From an uncultured Collinsella sp. (GTDB lineage Bacteria; Actinomycetota; Coriobacteriia; Coriobacteriales; Coriobacteriaceae), in contig UQAU01000006.1 in NCBI GenBank assembly GCA_900539035.1, positions 1-64,000 of the forward strand: a DNA stretch of 64,000 bases, read 5' to 3'. The translations under genes were made by a program, and so were the position numbers. Positions 42,728 through 50,704 of the stretch are shown in pieces. The notes below the pieces were generated by a model. It was not told the DNA's origin. It was given only the letters and a program-made list of their open reading frames with translations, and did not search any database. Numbering within the stretch: position 1 is the stretch's first letter; every line of letters starts with the position of its first letter.

Positions 42728-42877
42728 ATGCGTACTCTAGTTACTCTTGCGTGCACTGAGTGCAAGCGCCGCAACTATACGACCACCAAGAACAAGTCGA
42801 CCATGCCTGATCGTATGGAGATCAAGAAGTATTGCCCCTGGTGCCGTCACCACACGCTGCACAAAGAGACTCGCTAG
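42728..42877 (+). CDS. rpmG: 50S ribosomal protein L33
   Basis: A 49-residue ribosomal protein, reading MRTLVTLACTECKRRNYTTT and ending KKYCPWCRHHTLHKETR. Both zinc CxxC pairs (CTEC, CPWC) are present, so this is the zinc-binding form. The RBS is AAAGG about 10 nt upstream. It sits in the conserved place between tuf and tRNA-Trp/secE. Confidence 0.95.
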   Translation: MRTLVTLACTECKRRNYTTTKNKSTMPDRMEIKKYCPWCRHHTLHKETR

Positions 42878-42890
42878 TCTCTAGTCACAT

Positions 42891-42966
42891 ACGCCAGTAG
42901 TTCAATTGGTAGAGCATCGGTCTCCAAAACCGAGTGTTGAGGGTTCGAGTCCTTCCTGGCGTGCCA
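42891..42966 (+). tRNA. tRNA-Trp (CCA)
   Basis: The acceptor ACGCCAG pairs with CTGGCGT, the anticodon loop CTCCAAA reads CCA, and GCCA ends the gene. Its position before secE is conserved in many bacteria. Confidence 0.96.
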
Positions 42967-43042
42967 GTCATTATTCCGTAAGCTCCCATTTGGGGGCTTA
43001 CGGTTTACTCATGTATAAGCGCATTGCGCGGAGGTAACCCAA

Positions 43043-43381
43043 ATGGCCAACAAGAAGAACAAGAAGAAGGCACAGCAGCAGGCGTCTGCCAACAATGCTG
43101 CCGCCAACTCCAAGGTTGAGGCCAAGAAGGCCGTTGCCAAGAAGAGCGAGAAGGCTGCGAAGTCCAAGAAGAACGAGAAGCCCGGTTTCTTCGCCCGCAC
43201 CAAGAAGTATTTCGCTTCGGTCAAGTCCGAAATGAAGCGTGTCACGTGGCCCGATAAGAAGGAGCTCGTGAACTACTCGGTCGTCGTTTGCGCTTCTCTG
43301 GTCGTCGTCGGCGTCGTCATCGCTCTGCTCGATGCTGGCTTTGGCGAGGCTCTTGCTCTGTTCTCCGGATTGAGGGGCTAA
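43043..43381 (+). CDS. secE: Preprotein translocase subunit SecE
   Basis: A 112-residue SecE with one C-terminal membrane helix (YSVVVCASLVVVGVVIALL) and the family motif SEMKRVTWPDKKEL. The Lys/Ala-rich N-terminal ~55 residues are longer than in the minimal SecE. It forms the SecYEG channel. The RBS is GCGGAGGTAACC. Confidence 0.95.
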   Translation: MANKKNKKKAQQQASANNAAANSKVEAKKAVAKKSEKAAKSKKNEKPGFFARTKKYFASVKSEMKRVTWPDKKELVNYSVVVCASLVVVGVVIALLDAGFGEALALFSGLRG

Positions 43382-43384
43382 ACC

Positions 43385-43921
43385 ATGTCTAAGCGTTGGT
43401 ACGTCGTTCACACTTACTCTGGATACGAGAACCGTGTTAAGTCCGATCTCGAGCATCGTATCGAGACCATGGGCATGCAGGACCGTATCTTTGATATCGA
43501 GATTCCTATGGAGCGCGTCACCGAGATCAAAGAGGGTGGCAAGCGTGAGACCAAGGATTCCAAGATTTTCCCGGGTTATGTCCTGGTTCGCATGGAGATG
43601 GATGACGATGCTTGGACGTGTGTTCGCAACACGCCCGGCGTCACCGGTTTCCTGGGCGGCAATGGCAAGCCCGCGCCGCTTTCCCGCGACGAGTACAACA
43701 AGATGACTCGTCGTCCCGGTAAGGGCGATTCGCCCAAGCGCACCTCGGTTGATATTGAGGTCGGCACGTCCGTCCGCGTCACCGATGGTCCGCTTACCGA
43801 CTTTGATGGCAAGGTCTCCGAGGTCAACACCGAGGCAGGCAAGCTTAAGGTCACCCTGATGATCTTTGGCCGCGAGACGCCGGTTGAGCTCGACTTTAAC
43901 CAGGTCGCTGTCATCGCTTAA
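43385..43921 (+). CDS. nusG: Transcription termination/antitermination factor NusG
   Basis: NusG, 178 residues, begins KRWYVVHTYSGYENRVKSDLEHR (NGN domain) and ends with the KOW domain (GTSVRVTDGPLTDFDGKVSEVNTEAGKLKV). It couples RNA polymerase to the ribosome and Rho. It starts 3 nt after secE. Confidence 0.97.
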   Translation: MSKRWYVVHTYSGYENRVKSDLEHRIETMGMQDRIFDIEIPMERVTEIKEGGKRETKDSKIFPGYVLVRMEMDDDAWTCVRNTPGVTGFLGGNGKPAPLSRDEYNKMTRRPGKGDSPKRTSVDIEVGTSVRVTDGPLTDFDGKVSEVNTEAGKLKVTLMIFGRETPVELDFNQVAVIA

Positions 43922-44042
43922 GTTTTTCGTCCGTTCGCGCGAGCGTGCTTCTTCTGTGACTGCTCATCTCAGGAGTGCTTCTAACACGTGCGTGCTTACG
44001 ATATAGCAAGTACTTCACACTCGTGATTCGAAAGGAATGACC
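43922..44042 (+). other. rplK leader region
   Basis: About 120 nt between nusG and rplK with two direct GTGCTTCT copies (43947 and 43976) and no clear terminator. It may hold the rplK promoter or a ribosomal-protein leader, but neither can be shown. Confidence 0.3.
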
Positions 44043-44471
44043 ATGGCTGAGAAGAAGGTTGCCAACGTCATTAAGCTCCAGATTCCTGCTGGTGCAGCTA
44101 ACCCCGCTCCTCCCGTCGGCCCCGCCCTGGGCGCTGCTGGCGTGAACATCATGCAGTTCTGCCAGGCCTTTAACGCCGAGACGCAGGACAAGAAGGGTGA
44201 CATCATCCCCGTTGAGATCACTGTCTTCGAGGATAAGTCCTTCTCCTTCATCACCAAGACCCCGCCGGCGGCTCACCTCATCAAGAAGGAGCTGAACCTC
44301 AAGTCTGGTTCCGCTAAGCCCCAGGCCGACAAGGTTGGTCAGCTCTCCCAGGAGCAGCTCACCAAGATCGCCGAGATCAAGATGCCGGATCTCAATGCCA
44401 ACGACATTGACGCCGCCAAGAAGATCATCGCCGGTACCGCCCGTTCCATGGGTGTCACCATCGCTGAGTAG
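44043..44471 (+). CDS. rplK: 50S ribosomal protein L11
   Basis: L11, 142 residues, with the typical QIPAGAANPAPPVGPALGAAGVNIMQFCQAFN and the C-terminal rRNA-binding part ending GTARSMGVTI. The start at 44043 is preferred to the ATG 6 nt before it because AAAGGA is then properly spaced. The L11-L1 pair is followed by leuA; rplJ-rplL are not here. Confidence 0.97.
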   Translation: MAEKKVANVIKLQIPAGAANPAPPVGPALGAAGVNIMQFCQAFNAETQDKKGDIIPVEITVFEDKSFSFITKTPPAAHLIKKELNLKSGSAKPQADKVGQLSQEQLTKIAEIKMPDLNANDIDAAKKIIAGTARSMGVTIAE

Positions 44472-44544
44472 CGATTTCATTAGGTAACGACGGGCGCTCC
44501 GACCGGGCGCCCGTTAAATGTGTGCAATAGGGCACACGATACGA

Positions 44545-44574
44545 TGTGGGAGGGCTTACGCCCGTTTAACCACA
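44545..44574 (+). promoter_or_regulatory. Candidate L1-binding autoregulatory hairpin of rplA
   Basis: TGTGG (44545-44549) and CCACA (44570-44574) pair around an asymmetric internal loop (GA and GTTTAA) and GGGC-TTAC-GCCC. The stem abuts the Shine-Dalgarno AGGAGG directly, so a bound protein could block L1 translation. Upstream lie two more hairpins (ACGGGCGC/GCGCCCGT and GTGTGC/GCACAC). Confidence 0.5.
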
Positions 44575-44587
44575 GGAGGTAATGCAC

Positions 44588-45295
44588 ATGGCTAAGCATG
44601 GTAAGAGCTATAACGCCGCTGCCGAGAAGATCGACCGCGCCACGCTCTACACCCCCCTTCAGGCTGCCAAGCTCATCAAGGAGCTCGACACCGCCAAGTT
44701 CGACGAGACCGTCGAGGCCCACTTCCGTCTGGGCGTCGATACTCGTAAGGCTGACCAGAACATCCGCGGTTCCATCTCCCTGCCCCACGGTACCGGCAAG
44801 ACCATTCGTGTTGCCGTCTTCGCCGAGGGCGAGAAGGCCCGCGAGGCCGAGGCTGCCGGCGCCGACATCATCGGTTCCGACGAGCTCGTCGCCCAGATCC
44901 AGAAGGGCGAGATCAACTTTGACGCCGCTATCGCTACGCCGAACATGATGGCCAAGGTTGGCCGCATCGGTAAGATCCTTGGTCCCCGTGGCCTCATGCC
45001 GAACCCCAAGCTCGGCACCGTGACCATGGACGTCGCCAAGATGGTCTCCGAGCTCAAGGCCGGCCGCGTTGAGTATCGCGCCGATCGCTACGGCATCTGC
45101 CACGTGCCCCTGGGCAAGAAGTCCTTCTCTGAGCAGCAGCTCGTTGAGAACTACGCTGCCCTGTACACCGAGATTCTGCGCGTCAAGCCCTCTTCTGCTA
45201 AGGGCAAGTACGTCAAGTCCATCTCCGTGTCTTCCACCATGGGCCCTGGCGTCAAGGTCGATCCCGCTGTCCAGCGTGACTTCCTGGCTGAGTAA
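44588..45295 (+). CDS. rplA: 50S ribosomal protein L1
   Basis: L1, 235 residues: SLPHGTGKTIRVAVF, ATPNMMAKVGRIGKILGPRGLMPNPKLGTVT and the RVEYRADRYGICHVPLGKKSF block. It binds 23S rRNA at the L1 stalk and often represses its own operon. The start at 44588 follows AGGAGGTAATGC. Confidence 0.97.
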   Translation: MAKHGKSYNAAAEKIDRATLYTPLQAAKLIKELDTAKFDETVEAHFRLGVDTRKADQNIRGSISLPHGTGKTIRVAVFAEGEKAREAEAAGADIIGSDELVAQIQKGEINFDAAIATPNMMAKVGRIGKILGPRGLMPNPKLGTVTMDVAKMVSELKAGRVEYRADRYGICHVPLGKKSFSEQQLVENYAALYTEILRVKPSSAKGKYVKSISVSSTMGPGVKVDPAVQRDFLAE

Positions 45296-45331
45296 CTGCT
45301 AGTTACTGCCTGAGCAAAGCAAGCATTGCTA

Positions 45332-45371
45332 AAGAAACCCGGTTCTGTCTCGTGCAGGACCGGGTTTCTTG
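45332..45371 (+). terminator. Terminator of rplKA
   Basis: AAGAAACCCGGT ... ACCGGGTTTCTT with a 15-nt loop; the stem's own T residues serve as a short T tract. It separates the ribosomal protein genes from leuA. Confidence 0.85.
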
Positions 45372-45387
45372 CTATCTCGGGGTAAAA

Positions 45388-45420
45388 CCACCACAAAGGG
45401 GACAGGCACCTTTGTGGTGG
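45388..45420. repeat. GGGACAGG palindrome (after rplA)
   Basis: CCACCACAAAGG (45388-45399), GGACAGGCA centre, CCTTTGTGGTGG (45409-45420); a perfect 12-bp inverted repeat. Confidence 0.88.
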
Positions 45421-45509
45421 AAATGGTCCAAATGTTCGCCCGATCTCGTTTCGTCTGTGTTACACTTTAGCGTGATGTAGTACATACCCGAGGCTGAAAG
45501 GAGCCGAAC

Positions 45510-45569
45510 ATGTTCAAGAACACGCAGCAGCTCCTAGGCCTAGCGCTGCTAGATGGGATAGCGCGCTAG
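45510..45569 (+). CDS. leuL: leu operon leader peptide
   Basis: A 19-residue frame, MFKNTQQLLGLALLDGIAR, with AAAGGAG 7-8 nt before its ATG. Five of its codons are Leu: CTC, CTA, CTA, CTG and CTA. CTA is rare in this GC-rich genome and appears three times. Stalling at these codons when Leu-tRNA is scarce would control folding of the attenuator that follows. No known family; the assignment rests on composition and place. Confidence 0.88.
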   Translation: MFKNTQQLLGLALLDGIAR

Positions 45570-45656
45570 GGTTGTAATTACGCTATAACGATGAGTTGTA
45601 CCCGGGTGCGCTATCGTCCGCCGCTTTTGGGCGTGATGAGCGACACGGGTATTTTT
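45557..45656 (+). promoter_or_regulatory. leuA transcription attenuator
   Basis: Terminator stem TACCCGGGTGCGCTATC ... GAT..AGC..CACGGGTA (45599-45651) followed by TTTTT. Segment 1, GATAGCGC (45557-45564) at the end of the leader peptide, pairs either with CGCTAT at 45581-45586 or with GCGCTATC at 45608-45615 in the terminator arm. Stalling at the CTA codons frees segment 1 for the second pairing and breaks the terminator; with ample leucine the ribosome covers segment 1 and the terminator forms. Confidence 0.85.
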
Positions 45657-45720
45657 CTATCTTGGGGCACTCCATCTCTCCTGAAAGCCATCTGTAACTC
45701 AGGCCTATCAGGAGGAAATC

Positions 45721-47256
45721 ATGAGTCGCAAAATTGCAATCTTTGACACCACCCTGCGCGACGGAGAGCAGTCTCCCGGCGCCAGCATGAATACCGAGGA
45801 AAAGCTCATCATCGCTCGTCAGCTGGTGCGCATGAACGTCGATGTTATCGAGGCGGGCTTTCCCATTTCGAGCCCCGGTGATTTTCGCTCCGTACAGGAG
45901 ATCGGTAAGATCGCGGGCGACCGTTGCACGGTATGCGGCCTTACCCGCGCTGTCGACAGGGACATTGAAGTGGCCGCAGAAGCCCTTAAAACGGCCCGGA
46001 GGCCCCGTATTCATACCGGTCTGGGTGTGAGTCCCAGCCATCTGCGTGACAAGCTTCATATGACCGAGGGCGAGGCTATTGAGCGCGCCATTCACGCGGT
46101 AAAGCATGCTCGTAAGTTTGTCGACGATGTCGAGTTTTATGCCGAGGATGCGGGCCGCTCTGATCAGGAGTTCCTTGTTCGCATAATCGAGGCCGCGGTT
46201 AAGGCCGGCGCCACGGTGGTGAACATCCCGGACACCACGGGTTACAACATGCCTTGGGATTTTGGTGCGCGCATTCGCGATCTGCGCGAGCGCGTGGCCG
46301 GCATCGAGGACGTTACGATCTCGGTCCACACCCATAACGACCTTGGCATGGCCACAGCTCTTGCGCTCGAGGCCGTCCGTAACGGCGCGACGCAGATCGA
46401 GTGCACCATCAACGGCCTGGGCGAGCGCGCGGGTAACACAGCGCTCGAGGAAGTCGTTATGGCCATGAAGATGCACGAGCAGGATCTGGACGCCCACACC
46501 GACATCGTGACGACCGAGCTCACGCGCGCCTCTAAGCTCGTTAGCTCCATTACCGGCATTAACGTGCAGCCCAACAAATCCATCGTGGGCGCCAACGCCT
46601 TTGCCCACAGCTCGGGCATCCATCAGGACGGCGTGCTCAAGGCGCGTGATACCTACGAGATTATCGACCCCAAAGAAGTGGGAGCCGCCGGTTCCGAGAT
46701 TATCCTTTCGGCGCGCTCGGGTCACGCGGCACTGCGCCATCGCCTCGCCGAGCTGGGCTACACGTTTGCAGATGAGGAGTTCGAGGCCATCTACCAGCGT
46801 TTTTTGGAGATTGCCGACCAAAAGAAGGAAGTCTTCGACGAGGATTTGGAGTCGATGATCCAGGAGCGTCAGCGCGAGGTCAAAGCCATCTACACGCTCG
46901 ATGCGCTTCAGGTTTCTTGCGGCGACCCGCTCATTCCTACGGCTACGGCAACCATTACCGACGAGGACGGCGAGACCCATGTGGTGTGCTCGACGGGCAC
47001 CGGCCCGGTCGACGCGGCGTACAAAGCGGTCGACAAGGCAATTTCTGCCCATGGCGAGCTGACGGAGTTCAGCGTTAAGGCCATTACGCGTGGCATCGAC
47101 GCCATCGGTGAGGTGACGGTGCGCATCACCGCCGAGGACGGCAAAATCTACACCGGCCGCGGCGCGGATACCGATATTATCGTGAGCTCGGCCAAGGCTT
47201 TCATCAACGCTATTAACCGCATGATCCAGACCAACCGTTCCAAAGCGGGCAACTAG
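45721..47256 (+). CDS. leuA: 2-isopropylmalate synthase
   Basis: LeuA condenses acetyl-CoA and 2-oxoisovalerate, the first step of leucine synthesis. Motifs IFDTTLRDGEQSPGASM (metal and substrate), SVHTHNDLG and the HSSGIHQDG block are present, and a C-terminal regulatory domain for leucine feedback follows (about 395-511). It has 511 residues. The RBS is AGGAGGAAATC. It is the first gene of leuA-leuC-leuD-leuB. Confidence 0.96.
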   Translation: MSRKIAIFDTTLRDGEQSPGASMNTEEKLIIARQLVRMNVDVIEAGFPISSPGDFRSVQEIGKIAGDRCTVCGLTRAVDRDIEVAAEALKTARRPRIHTGLGVSPSHLRDKLHMTEGEAIERAIHAVKHARKFVDDVEFYAEDAGRSDQEFLVRIIEAAVKAGATVVNIPDTTGYNMPWDFGARIRDLRERVAGIEDVTISVHTHNDLGMATALALEAVRNGATQIECTINGLGERAGNTALEEVVMAMKMHEQDLDAHTDIVTTELTRASKLVSSITGINVQPNKSIVGANAFAHSSGIHQDGVLKARDTYEIIDPKEVGAAGSEIILSARSGHAALRHRLAELGYTFADEEFEAIYQRFLEIADQKKEVFDEDLESMIQERQREVKAIYTLDALQVSCGDPLIPTATATITDEDGETHVVCSTGTGPVDAAYKAVDKAISAHGELTEFSVKAITRGIDAIGEVTVRITAEDGKIYTGRGADTDIIVSSAKAFINAINRMIQTNRSKAGN

Positions 47257-47298
47257 TAACGACTAGCCGGGCATGCGCCCGCACGAGAGGGGAATCAC

Positions 47299-48564
47299 AT
47301 GGCACGTCCCATGACCGTAGCAGAGAAAATTTTGGCGGTACACGCCGGCTTGGACGAGGTTAAACCGGGCCAGCTGGTCGAGTGCGACCTGGACATCGTG
47401 CTCGCCAACGACATTACCGCGCCTATCGCGATCGATGTCTTTCGCGAGCTGGGTGCGACTGAGGTATTCGATCGCGGCCGCATTTGCCTGGTGCCCGACC
47501 ACTATGCGCCCAACAAGGACATCAAGAGCGCCGAGCAGACCAAGAAGATGCGCGATTTTGCGCATGAGCAGCATGTGACGCACTATTACGAGCAAGGCTG
47601 CGCGGGCATTGAGCATGCTCTGCTGCCCGAGCGCGGCGTCGTGGTGCCGGGCGACCTGATTATCGGTGCCGACTCGCATACCTGCACGTATGGCGCCTTG
47701 GGTGCGTTTTCAACCGGTGTGGGCTCAACGGATGCTGGCGTGGGTATCGCCACGGGGCGCGCATGGTTTAAGGTGCCGCCGACAATTCGCTTTGAGATCA
47801 ATGGCGAGCTCACTGATGGTGCCACGGCCAAGGACATCATCTTGCACATCATCGGTATGATCGGTGTGGACGGGGCTCTCTACCAGGCTATGGAGTTCGC
47901 TGGCAGCACCATCGAGAGCCTGTCGATGGAGGGTCGCATGACCATCTCGAACATGGCGATCGAAGCGGGCGGCAAGGCTGGCATTATCGAGGTCGATGAT
48001 GTTGCGCGCGCCTGGCTCAAGGGCCGCTGCGAACGCGATTACGTTGAGTACCACGCCGATCCGAATGCCGAGTATGCGCAAGTCATCAAGATCGATGCGG
48101 CCGACATTCAGCCGTGCGTGTCGTGGCCGCATCTGCCGAGCAACACCCATCCGGTCAGCGAGAGCCGCCACATCACGATCGACCAGGCAGTGATCGGCTC
48201 GTGCACCAACGGCCGTATCGAGGATATGCGTGCTGCGGCCGAAGTCATGCGTGGGCATAAGGTTGCCGACGGGGTGCGCTGCATCGTGATTCCAGCGACC
48301 CAGGCGGTCTTTCGCCAGTGCATACAAGAGGGCCTGACCGATGCCTTCCTGGATGCCAACTGTGTGTTCTCCACACCCACGTGCGGTCCGTGCCTGGGTG
48401 GCTACATGGGCATTCTGGCGGCGGGGGAGCGTTGCATCTCCACGACCAATCGCAACTTCGTCGGCCGTATGGGCGACCCCACGTCCGAGGTCTATCTGGC
48501 CTCGCCGGCTGTGGCGGCGGCTTCTGCCGTGGCGGGGCACATATGCTTGCCGTCTGACCTGTAA
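47299..48564 (+). CDS. leuC: 3-isopropylmalate dehydratase large subunit (LeuC2 type)
   Basis: A 421-residue protein of the shorter, HACN/archaeal-like LeuC subfamily. The [4Fe-4S] cysteines are in GSCTNGR and PTCGPCLGG; GADSHTCTYGALGAFSTGVGSTD is the substrate-binding block. It works with the small LeuD subunit encoded 253 nt downstream. The RBS is AGAGGGGAATC. Confidence 0.95.
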   Translation: MARPMTVAEKILAVHAGLDEVKPGQLVECDLDIVLANDITAPIAIDVFRELGATEVFDRGRICLVPDHYAPNKDIKSAEQTKKMRDFAHEQHVTHYYEQGCAGIEHALLPERGVVVPGDLIIGADSHTCTYGALGAFSTGVGSTDAGVGIATGRAWFKVPPTIRFEINGELTDGATAKDIILHIIGMIGVDGALYQAMEFAGSTIESLSMEGRMTISNMAIEAGGKAGIIEVDDVARAWLKGRCERDYVEYHADPNAEYAQVIKIDAADIQPCVSWPHLPSNTHPVSESRHITIDQAVIGSCTNGRIEDMRAAAEVMRGHKVADGVRCIVIPATQAVFRQCIQEGLTDAFLDANCVFSTPTCGPCLGGYMGILAAGERCISTTNRNFVGRMGDPTSEVYLASPAVAAASAVAGHICLPSDL

Positions 48565-48663
48565 GAGCTGTGGGGGTCTTGGGTGTTTTATCCGGCGCTT
48601 CGAACAGTCCTGGCCCTCATTTTGTTCGCCGAAGGCGAACGCTAACTTTCCATTAGCTTTTTT
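48565..48663 (+). terminator. Terminator-like hairpins between leuC and leuD
   Basis: GTTCGCC-GAA-GGCGAAC (48624-48640) is followed directly by GCTAA-7 nt-TTAGC and TTTTTT (48641-48663). This is an unexpected place for a terminator inside a leu operon. Confidence 0.7.
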
Positions 48664-48682
48664 GTAGTCGAAACGAGGACGA

Positions 48683-48788
48683 GGGATTTGATATTTGCTT
48701 GCGTCGAGTTCCGCACGAGCCGGAGAGCACTTAATGTGCTCTCCGTGCGAGCAGGACTGTCCGAGTAAGCAAGTAAATATCAAATCCC
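48683..48788. repeat. Nested palindrome, 106 nt, between leuC and leuD (core class gamma)
   Basis: Outer arms GGGATTTGATATTTGCTTGC (48683-48702) and GCAAGTAAATATCAAATCCC (48769-48788) pair with one G-U. The inner core GGAGAGCAC-TTAAT-GTGCTCTCC is a perfect 9-bp stem; partial pairing CGCAC/GTGCG lies between. The outer arms are AT-rich here, unlike in the other elements. Confidence 0.9.
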
Positions 48789-48817
48789 CCGCATTTCATG
48801 TTTGAACGGAGAATGAT

Positions 48818-49330
48818 ATGAACTTTGAGGGCAAGGTATTTAAGTATGGTCGTGACGTAGATACGGATGTCATCATTCCTGCTCGGTATCTGAATTCGTC
48901 GGATCATGCGCATTTGGCGGCGCATGCTATGGAGGATATTGATCCGATGTTTGCCTCCACCGTGAAGCCCGGTGACATCATTGTCGCCGAGGAGAACTTT
49001 GGTTGTGGCTCTTCGCGTGAGCATGCTCCGGTTGCCATTAAGGCCGCGGGTGTGTCGTGCGTCATTGCCAAGAGCTTTGCTCGTATCTTCTATCGCAATG
49101 CCATTAACGTGGGCCTGCCCATTATGGAGTGCCCTGAGGTGGTCGATGCGATCCACGCCGGCGATACCGTGAAGGTCGATACCGAGGCCGGCGTCATTAC
49201 CAACGAGCGTACCGGTGAGACCTTTACGGCTGAGCCGTTCCCACCGTTTATTGCCGAGATTATCGAGGCTGGTGGCCTGGTCGCACGTACGCGTGCCAAG
49301 ATTGCCGCGGCAAAGGCTCAGGAGGCGTAG
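48818..49330 (+). CDS. leuD: 3-isopropylmalate dehydratase small subunit
   Basis: A 170-residue LeuD of the type that partners the short LeuC: RDVDTDVIIPARYLN, EENFGCGSSREHAP and the ARIFYRNAINVGLP block are present. The RBS is GGAGAATGAT. A terminator and a large palindrome stand between it and leuC, so it may have its own promoter or be expressed at a lower level. Confidence 0.95.
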   Translation: MNFEGKVFKYGRDVDTDVIIPARYLNSSDHAHLAAHAMEDIDPMFASTVKPGDIIVAEENFGCGSSREHAPVAIKAAGVSCVIAKSFARIFYRNAINVGLPIMECPEVVDAIHAGDTVKVDTEAGVITNERTGETFTAEPFPPFIAEIIEAGGLVARTRAKIAAAKAQEA

Positions 49331-49336
49331 AGGAAA

Positions 49337-50509
49337 ATGACGGTGAAACTGGATAACCCGTTTGCAAACGGACCGAGTAGCGAGAGCTGGAGCTGCAACG
49401 TGAAAAAAACCTATAAGATTTGCTGCCTGCCGGGCGACGGTATTGGGCCCGAGGTCATTGCCGAGGGCAAGAAGGTGCTGGCTGCGGTGGGCAAGCGCGC
49501 CGGCGTAGAGTTTGCCTTTGAGGATCACCTGATCGGCGGCGCGGCGATCGATGCGTGCGGCAACCCGCTGCCCGATGAAACGCTTGCGGCGGCAAAGGCG
49601 TCAGATGCCGTGCTGTTGGCATCCGTCGGTGGTCCCAAGTGGGATTCGACCGATCCGGCGGCCCCACGCCCCGAACAGGGCCTGCTGCGCATCCGCAAGG
49701 AGCTCGGCCTCTATACCAACCTTCGCCCCGTCAAGATCTACGATGCGCTGGCCGATGCGTCGACGCTTCGTCCCGAGGTCATCAGGGGTGTGGACATGGT
49801 GCTCGTTCGCGAGCTTACCGGCGGCATTTACTTTGGTAAGCATGAGCGCTTCTACGACGAGGACGGCGCGGGTACAGATGGCGCTGCCGGCCAGCGTGCA
49901 ATCGACATTATGGAGTACCGCGAGTTCGAGGTGGAGCGCATCGCCCGTCAGGCGTTCGAGGTGGCTCGCAAGCGCCGCGGCAAGGTGACAAGCGTGGATA
50001 AACGCAACGTACTTGAGACGAGCCGCATGTGGCGCGAGGTCGTGCATCGCGTGCATGACGAGGGGTACTCAGATGTAGAGCTTGAGGACCTGCTCGTCGA
50101 CAACGCCGCCATGCAGCTCATTAACCGACCGGCTGACTTTGACGTCGTAGTTACGGAGAACATGTTCGGCGACATCCTCTCCGACGAGGCGGCGCAGATT
50201 ACTGGATCGCTCGGCATGCTTGCCTCGGCTTCGCTGGGCGATGGCGTGTCGCTGTTCGAGCCGAGCGCCGGTAGCGCGCCCGATATCGCGGGACTCGGTA
50301 TTGCCAATCCGCTAGCGCAGATCCTGTCGGCGGCAATGCTGCTCACGTACGCACTCGACATGGGTGAGCAGGCCGCTTGGATCGAGACCGCCGTGGCGCG
50401 TGTGCTCGACGAAGGTTGGCGAACCCGAGACATTGCCGACGCTAACACCCCGGCCGACAAAATCCTCGGCACCGCTCAGACGGGCGATAAGGTCATCGCT
50501 GCCCTGTAA
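49337..50509 (+). CDS. leuB: 3-isopropylmalate dehydrogenase
   Basis: LeuB oxidises 3-isopropylmalate with NAD+. It has 390 residues: CCLPGDGIGPEVI, RIRKELGLYTNLRPV, and the C-terminal NMFGDILSDEAAQITGSLGMLASAS. An N-terminal extension of about 24 residues (MTVKLDNPFANGPSSESW..) is unusual; a second start at the K-K-T-Y-K region has no ATG. It is 6 nt after leuD with AGAGGAAA as RBS. Confidence 0.95.
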   Translation: MTVKLDNPFANGPSSESWSCNVKKTYKICCLPGDGIGPEVIAEGKKVLAAVGKRAGVEFAFEDHLIGGAAIDACGNPLPDETLAAAKASDAVLLASVGGPKWDSTDPAAPRPEQGLLRIRKELGLYTNLRPVKIYDALADASTLRPEVIRGVDMVLVRELTGGIYFGKHERFYDEDGAGTDGAAGQRAIDIMEYREFEVERIARQAFEVARKRRGKVTSVDKRNVLETSRMWREVVHRVHDEGYSDVELEDLLVDNAAMQLINRPADFDVVVTENMFGDILSDEAAQITGSLGMLASASLGDGVSLFEPSAGSAPDIAGLGIANPLAQILSAAMLLTYALDMGEQAAWIETAVARVLDEGWRTRDIADANTPADKILGTAQTGDKVIAAL

Positions 50510-50543
50510 CCACCACAAAGGGGGCAGGTACCTTTGTGGTGGT
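50509..50543. repeat. GGGACAGG-family palindrome (after leuB)
   Basis: ACCACCACAAAGG (50509-50521) and CCTTTGTGGTGGT (50531-50543), centre GGGCAGGTA. It starts at the last base of the leuB stop codon. Confidence 0.88.
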
Positions 50544-50581
50544 TTGGGCACTTTGGCGTCAATGTTATGGCATCGCAGCGA

Positions 50582-50681
50582 GCCGGTTCCAAGTGCCCCA
50601 GGTCGCCCCGAAAGAGGAGCGACGCGTACTTTGGTACGCGAGCGACGGTCTGAGGGGCGAGATGGGGTGCTTGGGGCCGGC
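50582..50681. repeat. Nested palindrome, 100 nt, after leuB (core class beta)
   Basis: 28-nt arms at 50582-50609 (GCCGGTTCCAAGTGCCCCAG...) and 50654-50681 (...GGTGCTTGGGGCCGGC) pair with G-U pairs and two mismatches. The core GCGACGCGTACTTTGGTACG followed by CGAGCGACGG matches the cysS element (36694) in reverse orientation. It lies between the convergent leuB and phosphoesterase genes. Confidence 0.9.
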
Positions 50682-50704
50682 GCAGCGTCAAGCCTTAAAG
50701 GTGG

